This document shows positions 12,677-23,164 of a stretch of DNA of 64,000 nucleotides, one piece after another (the stretch's first letter is position 1; every line of letters begins with the position of its first letter). The notes below the pieces were generated by a model. That model saw nothing but the letters and a program-made list of their open reading frames with translations. It had not been told where the DNA came from and ran no database searches. This DNA is from Ectocarpus siliculosus (Eukaryota; Sar; Phaeophyceae; Ectocarpales; Ectocarpaceae). The position numbers were made by a program, and so were the translations under genes. The stretch lies in NCBI GenBank assembly GCA_000310025.1, contig FN649751.1, positions 1,265,525 to 1,329,524 of the forward strand. The letters run 5' to 3'.

Positions 12677-14601
12677 CTCGATCAAGACAGAGCGTACACG
12701 TGATAAGCGATTTAGTGTGCCTCGACGGTCGCAGGCCAAGCAAGGACAACCGCGGACAACCGGCGGGTACGCAGGCGAGAAAATGGAGCGGTGTGAATTT
12801 TCCCGCGTAAACATCCACGGAGCCTCCAGGAACGCACCGCTCGCTGCGCTGCTACCACACCCAGCTTGGTACAGATGCACAGATGGGCAAAGCTTCTCGA
12901 CGACAAGGTGAGTGCGAGGTTTCTTGGCGATCGGGGGGTTGCAAGGGAAATCTGATGGTTGACCACGGAACCTGGAGATTTTCTGCGAGCTTTGATCTTT
13001 CTCAAGTGTTCAAATGTTCAAATGTTCAAAAACGGAATACGGTTTTAGGGTTCTTGTGCAACTGCTGCTGTTCATCGCTAGCTGCAAGGTACCCTTCTCC
13101 AGCGAATCAATCCTTGTTTCGGCAGCCAACAGCTCCTGCTTTAGCCTGTACGTACTTTTATGTCGGGGCGTGGTAGTTGTCTGTTCGCCTTCGTATGTAT
13201 TTGCAACAGCGGTCTACAGTTCGGCAGTCTTACCAAGAGCATCAACCGCTCTTGTTTTAACCACCGGCGCTGGCAACACTGCTTGTACATGTCCTGCAGT
13301 ACTGTGATGTAAGCTTTTAGCTGGGTTTGTGTTCTGATGTGGAGCACTGCGAACCAATCACAAGTGAGGTGTGGTTCTACTAGCAAGGGTGGTTCTGCTA
13401 GTACGTCGGGTCCAAGGAATGTTTGGTCAACGCTGTCGATGCTCGTGATGCAGTCACGGGTCTCTATTGTGCACAAGAGGTAGAGTCGAATGTGGTCTCT
13501 TTTAGTCGGCCTAAAGGTGAACTCCTGATCAGCAAGAACACCTACTGTAACTCAACCGCTTATCTATCCAATCTCACGAGGCTGTCCAAAGCTATGCTAA
13601 GGCTTCACACTCAACACAACGCTATGGGGACGGCACTCACGCTCACCTAAACCCTTGTCGAAGCTATGCCAAGCGGCTTCTGATCAAAGGGGTTGGCTGT
13701 AGGAGCACTGAAAACCAGAATAATCCAAATACATTGGGAACTCCGGGGAAACGGGGATAACTTCAACCATACGGTTACAATCTGCGGAGCTTCCTACAAC
13801 AGTACGGGCCCGCAATTGAGAACAATTCCGTTAAGAAAAAAGGCTCAACGTTTGACGAAAAGCAAGAAAAAAGGACTAAGAAACAGAGCTCGATCTCGGC
13901 CACAACATAAGAAACGTCGCAATAAGAAACATGATCGTGCGATACTCCCAATACATGAGAAACAAGGGTTGCTGGGGGAGCGTATCCAATATGAAACGTT
14001 CCACTGCTGCTCCTTCCGTGCTCCCACTCCCCCCGTACCTAGCTGGACAACGTTTTTTTTCGTAGGGGGGGAGAGTGACTGTTGGCGCTGTCCCCTCCAC
14101 CTCCGCGCTATACAACTGCTCGGCGCCTCCGCGGGCTGCTTTACCCACTGCTGCATGAATGTTTGGTGTTGTTATATGCATCTTAGCCAGAAATTATAGA
14201 TAATGAGAAATAACAGAATCAGGAGGATGCGACAGTCCAAAGGAATAAGAAATGCCTTTTAAGAAAATGGACGACTTCGGCTGGTCCTTCGACGCAAAAT
14301 AAGGGATTGAGCCTCGACCCGATTTTGACGTTTCTTATCTCCGGGCCCGTACTGTACATGGATTCGTTCTGTAGTCCAGGGGGCGTCTAAGCCATGTACC
14401 ATAAGAACGGTCGGATGCGGGCGTGTCGCACACCTTTTTCTTGCCGTCGCTTGTCAAACGTGTGCGGACGGGATTGGTATACATAGAGGAGGCCCTTGTC
14501 TCCGTCTGTCTACAGAGTACCACAAAGTTGATACTGCTGTAGTCTACTGCCGCACATCAGCACCCCAACTGGTACTACCGTCTGTCGCTGGCCCGCTGCA
14601 G
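12677..14601. other. Divergent spacer upstream of HEAT and sulfotransferase genes
   Basis: About 1.9 kb with no convincing exon. A 168-codon frame at 13693-14199 is lysine/arginine-rich noise without a motif. The segment should hold the promoters of both flanking genes. Confidence 0.5.
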
Positions 14602-17600
14602 ATGGCCACCAAGCTGAGAAGGCGCCATGCAAACCGAGCAACGCTGAATCGGGTGAAAAAGAACCAAGGAAAGGTAGCTGGGTACCTTCCATCACCTGGC
14701 TATTTGTCCTCGCAGTGGCGCTGATCTACCGCTTCGTCGACGAGCGACAGATTTCCACACGAGAACTTCCGGTAAGCCAAGACTGGGAAACTCTCGTCCA
14801 ACCTGCTGCGGCAGCAACCGCACCCTCGTCACCAGTGTGTGGTGCTCCTGTATTATTTTGTACCAGCCACACTAACGGGCTGACCCGTAGAGAGACGTGA
14901 GTAGGTCTTCACGAAAACGATTGTAGTCCGTGTGCTTCCTCCACCGTAAGACTGCGGAGGATGTTGGACGACAAGGTCTAGTCTTCGCGTGAGACAAGAA
15001 GACAAAGCGGGAATGATTTCGAGTGTTCCGAAGACAACGGGACGCACTCTTCGTGGCCAGCAGAAGGAAGCATCGGCAGCGCAGGGGGCGGGAGGGTGTT
15101 GTTTGGGCGTCGTTGCGTGTGCCTCGCTGTCACGCTCACGGGCTCTCGTCGAGAGCGTCTTGCACAGCAAATAGTTAACTGTGCCATGGTACCCATTAGC
15201 GAGTGACAGGCATGGGCGACGCAAGAAAAGCCTCGCTCGTCATGTCCATCATACCCATATAGCATCCACGTAGCCCCTAAACGTAAGTGTTCGAGGAATG
15301 AAGTACCTCCTTCATTGACAAGTATGCGGTGGTTTGCCCTTCGCACACCTTTGCGTGTGTGTGGGGGGGCTATTGTCTGGCTGGAACCAACGTGGTCAGT
15401 CTTCAGCTTACTCCGGCTTAGCGCACGAGGGTTGCGAGAATGGTTCTTTCAGTGTGTTACTTACTCCAGAAAACGGCTACTGTACGTGTATGCGTATCGG
15501 TTTGTGTCAGCTATATTTTTGCGTTGCCCACACTCTGATTTCCCGCTTCGGTGCATTCGTGTGGTCTACTTGTTTGCCTTTGCTCATGGTTTGGGTAATT
15601 TACAGAAGCTTTCTTGACCCTCTTCCGCTTGTGCTAGCATGCCAGCGCGAAAGCCATTATTGCTGGTTAGACGAGCGGACCGAAGCTACACACTCTAGGT
15701 AGAGGTCACCGTGTGTTCTTTGCGGAGAAAACGCCAACACCAACAACGGCAACCCCCCTTTCGCGCCCGTCGCCCAACCCTCCGCCGGCTCGTCAGCTTC
15801 CAAGCGATTTATTTGTAGTGAGCTACCCCAAGAGCGGGAACTTTTGGGTGCGATTTCTTCTCGCACACACGTGGCTCTACTCTCAGCCAGGCGAATCCAA
15901 CTGGCACCGAGAGATAGACTTCAACTCCATAGAGCGCACCATCCCGGACCTGGAGTACGGCCCTAACCGCCGCGATTACCAACTCCACGACAAGTTCCGC
16001 GCCTTCAAAAGTCACCAGCCGTTCGCCCCGAAAGCGGTTGCCGGTAAATGCGCCGACACTGTGGGTACCATGGACGACCACCAGGCACAGTACCGTTTGT
16101 TCTTCGCTCTTGGCCATTTCCGTTTTTCGTTGGAAATGGTCTCGCAGTTGGTCTCTTCGCTATGCTGATGAGTGGGACAAAATTGCCGTTCTGTAGGCGC
16201 AAGTTTCAGTAGAATCGAAGGGGTTGCCGAGAATCGCTTGTGGTGTAGGACTTCTTGGGCCAAAGTTGTTGCAAAAAATTCACGTTGAATTTCGCTAATG
16301 CTGCTGCTTTTCTCTTGATGCTTTTTTACTCAGTGCGCGTGCCCCAACTGCCCACCTAAGTGGCGCCGGATTTCACGTTGAATTTCGCTAATGCTGCTGC
16401 TTTGCTCTTGATGCTTTTTTACTCAGTGCGCGTGCCCCAACTGCCCACCTAAGTGGCGCCGGATTTTGCACCTCGTTCGAGATGGGCGAGACGTAATGTG
16501 CAGCTATTACCACTTCCGTATGGGCCTCAACAACTTGGATCCTCCCGACATGGGGTTTGAGGAATTCTTGAAGGCACGTGGAGGGTTCAATAGTTGCGAC
16601 ACAACTGAAGCGCCTTGCTGAAAACATTTGAAGCTTGCACCCCTGTTTTGAAGGCATGCTTTGTACTTCTGTATTTGGGTGTAAGTTCCGTTTTTGCGGC
16701 CGACGACCTCCCGGAAATGGACCGCGTAGAATGCATAGGAAGCAAGTCTTTTTCGTGATTGTGCTAGAGCTGTATCGTATGATAGGGTGCAAAGTAGGGC
16801 GGGGTGACCATACGTCTTCACTTGACTATACTATGCTGTTTTCATACAATGACATTTGCAGGCAGCTGGATACCTACAAATAAGCAGGTGCATGCCGCCC
16901 ATCCTACATCCATGAGTTGAGAGTCGGGGCGTGGTAGTGCTGTATGTGCCACAGCAGCCCGTTTAAGTCGCCTCTGCGTGGACTAATCTAGGATACCTAA
17001 CAGGATTTGCCTGATCGACTTGAGCATAACTTCTATTATATTGTTTGCAGTGTGGTACACTGAGAGCAGGTGTGGTTTTTCCGACAGAGGAGGGTCGTCA
17101 AACAACTTGTTGGCATCGTTGGTCCTAGGTAGGGATTCATATTCGATGCCTCTTCTCTTGAACCTTACTAGACCTACTGTTTTGGTATCCTTCTATACTT
17201 GCGTATCAGGCAGACACATATCCTGGGTTCACCTGGGCTGAGCACGTCAACAGCTACCTGGACCTGAAGGGAAATTCTTCCTACGACGTCCTCACGGTGA
17301 AATACGAAGATCTTCATCGCGCGCCGCTGGAAACGCTGGTAGAGGTGAGAGCAGCGCCGACGTTTAATGTTGCGACAGGCAGAACCTATAGCGCACTTGT
17401 ACAGATTTCTCTTCCACGCATCGGTAAAAACTGTGTCATTCGTATCGCCAAAGCGTTGCATGCGTTGCGTACACTGTTTGGGGTGTGTAGTTGGTCCACG
17501 GAACACACCGTGAACTTTCTCTGGCTAAACCGGCCTCCCACCCATATCGTGGTCAACGTGTTGTCTAAGCCGGCGACCGCCTTGCCGTCGTGCGCTTCGA

Positions 17601-17897
17601 TATATTGCTGCCGCAAAGGTTTCTAAGTGGGCGGGTCTGGACCACAGCGAAAAGGTTCTCCAGCGGGCGATTGTCCGGTCAAGTTTTAAAAGCATGCGTA
17701 GAAAGGAGGAGGCACGCGGTCTGCTCATTTTCGACGAAAAGTACCCCGACCGCGACAAGAGCTGGAGGATGACGCGCAAAGGGGAGGCGGGTGGGTGGGA
17801 GGAGTGTTTTACTTCACCTGCTTCCAAGGACATATTTAACGAGCTGGCGTACGACACGCTGTTTGGCCTGGGATACGTGCAAGACAAACGCTGGTAG
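14602..17897 (+). CDS. Sulfotransferase (Sulfotransfer_1 family), probable type II membrane protein
   Basis: Five exons: 14602 to about 14780, 15728 to 16036 or 16060, 16427-16577, 17214-17344 and 17619-17897. The PAPS-binding 5'-phosphosulfate loop is YPKSGNFWVRFLL; the 3'-phosphate motif is LVRDGRDVMCSYY; the C-terminal KGEAGGWEECFT is the family's RKG..G.W motif. These enzymes move sulfate from PAPS to a hydroxyl or amino acceptor; in an alga the acceptor could be a cell-wall polysaccharide or small metabolite (inference). The first exon has a very basic start (MATKLRRRHANR), then a hydrophobic segment (SITWLFVLAVALIYRF) and a donor GTAAGC in phase with the next exon, the layout of a Golgi type II protein. 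The basic and hydrophobic parts are in different frames; a single base missing from the A5 run near 14656 would explain this. The 5' end is therefore tentative. The catalytic exons are solid. Confidence 0.8.
16279..16464 (+). repeat. 93-bp tandem duplication spanning an intron acceptor and exon start
   Basis: 16279-16371 and 16372-16464 are almost identical. Each copy holds the pyrimidine tract, an ACTCAG acceptor and the first codons of sulfotransferase exon 3 (CACPNCPPKWRRI). Splicing into the first copy reaches a TGA after 15 codons; only the second copy leads into the conserved exon. Confidence 0.95.
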
Positions 17898-18762
17898 GTC
17901 GAAATGCTGGGTGGGTGGACCTCGAGGAGAATGATGAGGAGCACCTCAGTCGCGAAGATCGGCTCACTTGTGTGTCATGTTATGTCGGGGGGGGGGGTGT
18001 TGTGAAGGCCCTGAATGTGAGGTGTTAGCTTCGCATGTGTACGCGAAGCAGCCGTCACGAGAGAAAACGACGAAGGGCGGTGGATGAACAAGCTGCGTTT
18101 GTCTGGAGAAGCTCCCTGTCGTTCGAAACCGTGAGTGCTGCTGTAGAGGGCATCAACCATCTGCGATTGCCCTGTGGCCTCGAGGATTGCCTAAACGCAC
18201 AGGAAGCCCAGCAGGAGCCAACGTGGGAATTGTTTACCATGTCAGTTTCGTGGGCATCTGTTGAGAGAGTTCGGTCCTTCAACTTGGCCCTTGTGGCAGC
18301 GCTTGACTCGTACATAGATGTATGAAGCGCAATGCTTCACGGTACCAATGTTGTGGCTCGTGAAACAGCGAGGACTGCCTTAAGTGGACCAGACTGCAAT
18401 GATTGCTGCCGGGCAAGGTAAGTTGATCAGGAGGGGCGAAACGCAGCCTCCAGAGGAACAAAGGAGTAAATTTACATGCGGTGTGGATGCGAGTCACACA
18501 AACGTCTTACCGATGCCAGCCAGCTGGCTGGGCAAACAAAGCACAGCAGTCGGTCGCGAACCACGTGTTGATTTGGGAATGAAAACCTTCGATATTTCCC
18601 AAAAAATCATCAAAGACAAAAACTGCAGCTACTTCACATCGGAATACACGAACTATAACCCGACTTTCTATTGGACTACCACAGCGTGCCGCCATCCCAA
18701 AATCAAAAACAAGAACAACGTGCGAGTCGACGTGACAGCAGCAAAGGGCATCATATTGCCCA
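17898..18762. other. Convergent spacer between sulfotransferase and ARP2
   Basis: 865 bp with no recognised gene. It contains a G run at about 17986 and presumably both 3' untranslated regions. Confidence 0.6.
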
Positions 18763-21165
18763 TCATCTGTACTTTTGCAGGACCCGCGCTCCTTCCTCGT
18801 CCCACTCCTCCTTTGTAGCCCAAAACTCGTGTCGGTTCTTCATCACATCCCCGAGCACCGCACCCCCAATGAAAACCAAGTGTTTCCGGCGAGGAGGGTC
18901 CTCGATGTTGAGCTTGAACTTCTTCAGCCGGTCCGCGTCGCCCTTGAGAATGTCCTTGAGATACCTGGCACGGGCGGGTACATGCGCGGGTGTAATCGCG
19001 AAGAGAGTTTTGAAGTCGGTACTGTACAGATAGAGAGGGAGAATCCTTCGGGCGTGGAAGGAAGTGCTTTCGTCAGTCGGAGAGCGTAACGTCGAAGGGA
19101 CACATTTATTGTTGAGGGTACGAAGACTGCTGGACCTTTAGAGTATCGAGATAAAATGGTTTACCGCGAGGAGAGTGCCGGGTATCGCCGAGAGGAAAAA
19201 GTCGAGGAGGTCCCGATTCCACTAGAGCGGCTGCAGAGAGAATACACTTGTGTAGTTTTTTTTTTTTTTTGTGCTCACTTCAAATCAGCGCTCACAGCAC
19301 CTAGTGCCGTTTACTCCAACCCGTGGTCACACAGAAGAGTCCCTCTCTACCCTCCCCTCCTGCGGTACTTTGCCTTCGATTTTTAATGCGAGAAGAGTTC
19401 AGCACTCTCTTCCCTCCGTGTACACACGAACTAGCGCTATCCACTAGGCCAGGAGCGGAAGCGAGAGAAAAACTCACTTTGCAAGAAAAGCTCGCTTACG
19501 CCGGGATTCGAACCCCTGACCTGACCTCTAGAAGGTTTCGAGGTTACCAACTAGACCACCGGGGGGCGACCGGCTATGCATAGCTTGGATAAGGGCAACG
19601 CATACACGAGAACACGAGTCAAGACCGGTGCCTGCGCTGCTAATATGGATATTGTAACGAAGATAAGTGTGATGCATTCCCATGGTGCCCCTTCACGTTT
19701 ATCACTACGCTCTCAAACTGCAGGATCGCTGAAATAGGCACATCTCCCAAGTAAACGGTGTGGTGTTTTACATTACATACCTTGCTTTGATGTCCTTCTC
19801 CAGCCGGGTTGGAAACCCGGGGTACATGGACGTGCCACCAGACAGCACGATGTGCTTATAGTAGTCGGTCCGGCAGTCCATAGGAGACTTCTGAATCATT
19901 TCGAACACCATGTCCCCCAGACCTGGCGCCTCCACATCCACGAGGCTTGGGTCAAACAGCGGTTCTGGGGCTTCAAACCTCTCGCGCCCGAGCTTGATTA
20001 CTCGCCCGTCGGGCAGCGTGTACGATTCCTCAAGAACGGTCGTCTCCTGCGCCAAGCGGCGCTCCATTCCTATGTCGTGCGCCACGTAGCACAGTTTCTC
20101 CTTGATTTGGCGGATGGTTTCGAAGTCGGCAGTGCGGTTGAAGGCATACCCACGAAGCAGCAGCAGCTTGATGAGATACCTGGTCAGGTGGCGCCCGGCG
20201 ACGTCCAACCGGCGAATCAGGTTTTGCGGGACAAACCCGTCGTACACCGGGATTACGTGGCTGACGCCGTCGCCGCTGTCCACAACGACCCCCGTCAGCA
20301 AGCCCTGCGCGTATAGTGTTAGCATGGCTTGGATTGACACGTTGCACGCCCCGAAACCGAACTTCTCGAACATACGCTCCACCATCTGCTCGCGGTTCTT
20401 GGTTGGGTTCAGCGGGGGCTCTGTGAGGAGAATCTTATGGTCCGAGGGGTTGATGGCCAGTTTTTCTTCGAAAGTGTACTTCCACAGCTCCTCCATATCG
20501 TCCCAGTTTTGGATGATACCGTTGGTTACGGGATAGCTGGTCTCCAGCGAAGCGCGAACGGCGGCCGCGGCGTCTCCACACATGATATCCTTCAGCTCTA
20601 CGCCCTCCTGGAAAGCTTCTTCGGCACGCAAAATCGGTCTCCCCACGAGCGACGGGAAGATGGACCGCGGAAAGTTTTCTCCGGCATACCCAACCTTTGT
20701 GACGCGCATCCAAACATTTTGGGAAGAGAAAGCACGGCAACGACAACTCAGCTGAACATGCGAGAGAACCGACAAATCAATGCATAGCAGAATTTGTATT
20801 GTCAAGAGGCTGCTGGGCGTTCAGAGCTGCGCAATGCTTTTTCTGACAATTATGCTAATGAAGTACATAGACGCGAAGAAGAACACAAAATGTTTACAGG
20901 TTACAGTACGTAAAGGTTACCGAGGGGTGCGGCAACCCCTGCTTCATGGAAAACACAACCTAGATGCAGCCACCCCAGCCTGGTTATCTCAGCCAACCCC
21001 CTCCATTGTCTCTATGGAACATTCCCCGTCCCAAAAGAAAACAGGCACAGCTGTTGGCGAGAACGTGGGGAAAGTAAGTTGCTGTGTGTTGCTCACCTTC
21101 ACGAACCCGGTGCCGTTGTCGCAAACAATCCCTGGCATGTCTTCCAGGAACTTTGTTGAAGCCAT
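18763..21165 (-). CDS. ARP2: Actin-related protein 2 (Arp2/3 complex subunit)
   Basis: Three exons, 21097-21165, 19781-20694 and 18763-18964, give a 394-residue protein, the usual Arp2 length. The first exon encodes [20 protein letters not shown], containing the first actin phosphate-binding loop (DNGTG). The second starts [10 protein letters not shown] and includes [10 protein letters not shown] (second phosphate loop) and [12 protein letters not shown] (adenosine motif). The third starts at YLKDILKGD, completed across a split Arg codon, and ends in TGA. Introns use GTGAGC/AAAG and GTATGT/CCAG. In the Arp2/3 complex Arp2 forms, with Arp3, the pseudo-dimer that nucleates branched actin filaments. 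Intron 2 holds a SINE. The start lies 279 bp from the divergent TPR gene. Confidence 0.97.
19258..19575 (-). mobile_element. tRNA-derived SINE, copy 1
   Basis: On the minus strand a tRNA-like head has an A box (TGGTCTAGTTGG, 19547-19558) and a perfect B box (GGTTCGAATCC, 19504-19514) for internal pol III transcription. A non-tRNA body of about 230 bp follows and ends in a poly(A) tail, seen as the T run at 19258-19270. The body (about 19271-19385) recurs at 46034-46145. The insertion sits in ARP2 intron 2. Confidence 0.8.
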
Positions 21166-21444
21166 ATTGAGGCCAGAATGCACGCCCGCTCCTTTGCTCA
21201 AGTGCTATGTGATTGCACCCTCTCGCTCTCTCTCGTGCGTGCTCTCGCTGGGTGCTCAGCGGTGTGTTTCTTCCGCACTCGGGTGCCGCGTGAGGGGGCT
21301 CACGGCAAGTATTGTTGTTTATACGTCTACTATGTATCTGCGGGGCCCCTATCATATCCTGTGCTTTTTGTTGATCATGCATCACGATGCCATCATGTTC
21401 AATTTGTTGTTTGAACTCGAGCTCGTGCCGCAGATAGAACACCC
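21166..21444. promoter_or_regulatory. Short divergent promoter region, ARP2 / TPR gene
   Basis: The 279 bp between the two start codons must serve both genes. It has a pyrimidine-rich CTCTCGCTCTCTCTCG stretch and an AT-rich centre; no clear TATA box can be assigned. The limits are just the two ATGs. Confidence 0.55.
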
Positions 21445-22094
21445 ATGGAGATCGTCAACCCTCTGCTCGCCAATGCCCTGGGTGTCCTGAAGCAAGGAAG
21501 CACCGAGATCGCCGAGAAAGAATTTACCAAGGCGGTATCTGCGTGCCTTACGGCGTTTGGAGAGGTACGTTATCAGGTCATCTAGACTGCTGTGCAAGAT
21601 TTGTGCACGTACAGGCCCCAGAGGTTGCTCACACCCCATTCTCGCCTCCTTGCAGCAAGGCATCACCTTCATTAACTGACCCCTGCTCCACGTCTGTGAT
21701 CCTTTTGCAGACGGACATCGTAACGGCGAGAACACTGGCGCATCTTGCCCGAGTGTGTCGACTGCAGGGAAAAGTGGATGTCGCGATCCAAATGTACGAG
21801 CGCATATTGCGCATACACGAAGCTCTGCCGGAACCCTTGAACAGCGATCATGCCGTTGCTTTAGGCGAGCTAGCCGCAATCCGCGAAGAAGGCGGTTCCC
21901 AAGGCAGTGCTGATATTCTCCGTCGCAGGGCCGATGTGATCATGGTGGAGCTGGCTGCTCGAGCACAGACTGCAGAATCTAGTGAAGACGGAAGCAACTC
22001 GGATAGCGAAGAGGAAGAGGAGGAGGAGGAGGAGGAGGAGGAGGAGGGGGATGGAAATACAGTAGAACAACAGCACAAGTGTGATGTACGGTAG
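21445..22094 (+). CDS. Small TPR protein with acidic C-terminal tail (167 aa)
   Basis: Two exons, 21445-21564 and 21711-22094, joined in phase 0 (GAG|GTACGT ... TTTTGCAG). The first encodes MEIVNPLLANALGVLKQGS through LTAFGE and the second begins TDIVTARTLAHLARVC. Together they give helix pairs like the tetratricopeptide repeats of kinesin light chains (TLAHLARVCRLQGKVDVAIQ, then YERILRIHEALPEPLNSDHA). The last 35 residues are Ser and then a run of Glu encoded by GAG/GGA repeats at about 22010-22050. TPRs bind peptides or partner proteins; no specific role can be assigned. There is no signal or membrane segment. Confidence 0.78.
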
Positions 22095-23164
22095 GATGTA
22101 CTACATTGTAGTAACAATGATACGTAGGAGCACGTGTGACGCGTGTGTGAAGAACAGAACCTTCACACACTTCGTTGTAGTCCTTTTTCTTATCATGCAA
22201 TTCTGAATCTCATCAGAGTCGGCAAGGTTGTTGATTGCGCCGCTTGTTAGACCATGGGTCCACAATTTACTTAGAACAATGAAGATCCCGGCTGCAAACA
22301 TCACACGTGAGATGTGCATGCTTGGGATGCTCCTAACCAACGCAAACATCACATGTGAGATGCGCATGCTTGGGATGTGCTCCTGACCAATTTGTCAAAG
22401 TGGGTGTGTACCTGATGACTGACATTTGCGAGAATTCCTTATGCATCACTCCCCAACGTTACACCTCCTCAGCCTCTACAACTGAGCTAAGCTCCGGTGC
22501 CACAGGCAGGCAATAATGAAAGTCCCAGAGAGGCAATCACCACAACATCTTCGGTCTCTTCCGCAAGCAACCCCTACACACATCGTGACAGAGGAGGGCG
22601 GCCCGGGTGATGGTCGAAGCTGGGTCGATCGCTGTAGAGAAGGTCGTCGTGTCAAAAGCGCCAAATGAAGAAGGCTCGAATTCTTCGGGGTGTTCTCGCT
22701 TGCAGGTGTGTTCTTCCGTGCACTTGGAAGCTCGTCGGCAGTTTGCATCTATAAGGCTATGGAGACCGTAACAACAGCAGTACATGAAGGATATTCTTTC
22801 TTGTTGAACGCGAAAGACTGCAGGTTGCTCAAAACACAGCAGTGAAGGAAAGCAACAAAAGAATGGGGTGTCCGGCCCTGTACCGTTCGAAACTCTTGTC
22901 TGATGCTCCTGATTTGATCATCACGGCAAATACTCTATAAAGAAAAAAACTGTCAACATCCGTTTCGGGGTCTGTTCAGGCAGCAGGTACAACAACTCTA
23001 CAAATCGCCCCAACTAGTCTGGACGTCGGTCCTTACACCTTTCTTCGGTGCAATTCTGGACACACACAAGACAAATACTTTAGCACTCGAGCACCTTTTC
23101 TCGACACCAGACCAGATTGTCACCACCTCCCAACTCCCAACATCTTTCTACCGTAGGGTGCCCC
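22095..23164. other. Convergent spacer between TPR and PMS genes, with a short tandem repeat
   Basis: There is no recognised gene. At 22296-22391 a unit of about 48-50 bp (GCAAACATCACAYGTGAGATG ... CTTGGGATG) occurs twice in tandem with a few differences. Confidence 0.7.

Noticed and set aside
13693-14199. 168-codon plus-strand frame
   Set aside because: Lys/Arg-rich low-complexity translation, no family motif, no supporting splice signals.
19495-19575. Possible tRNA gene
   Set aside because: A and B boxes are present but the acceptor arms do not pair, and the sequence continues into a SINE body and A tail.
20780-21490. 236-codon plus-strand frame
   Set aside because: It overlaps ARP2 exon 1, its first intron and the divergent promoter; no motif.
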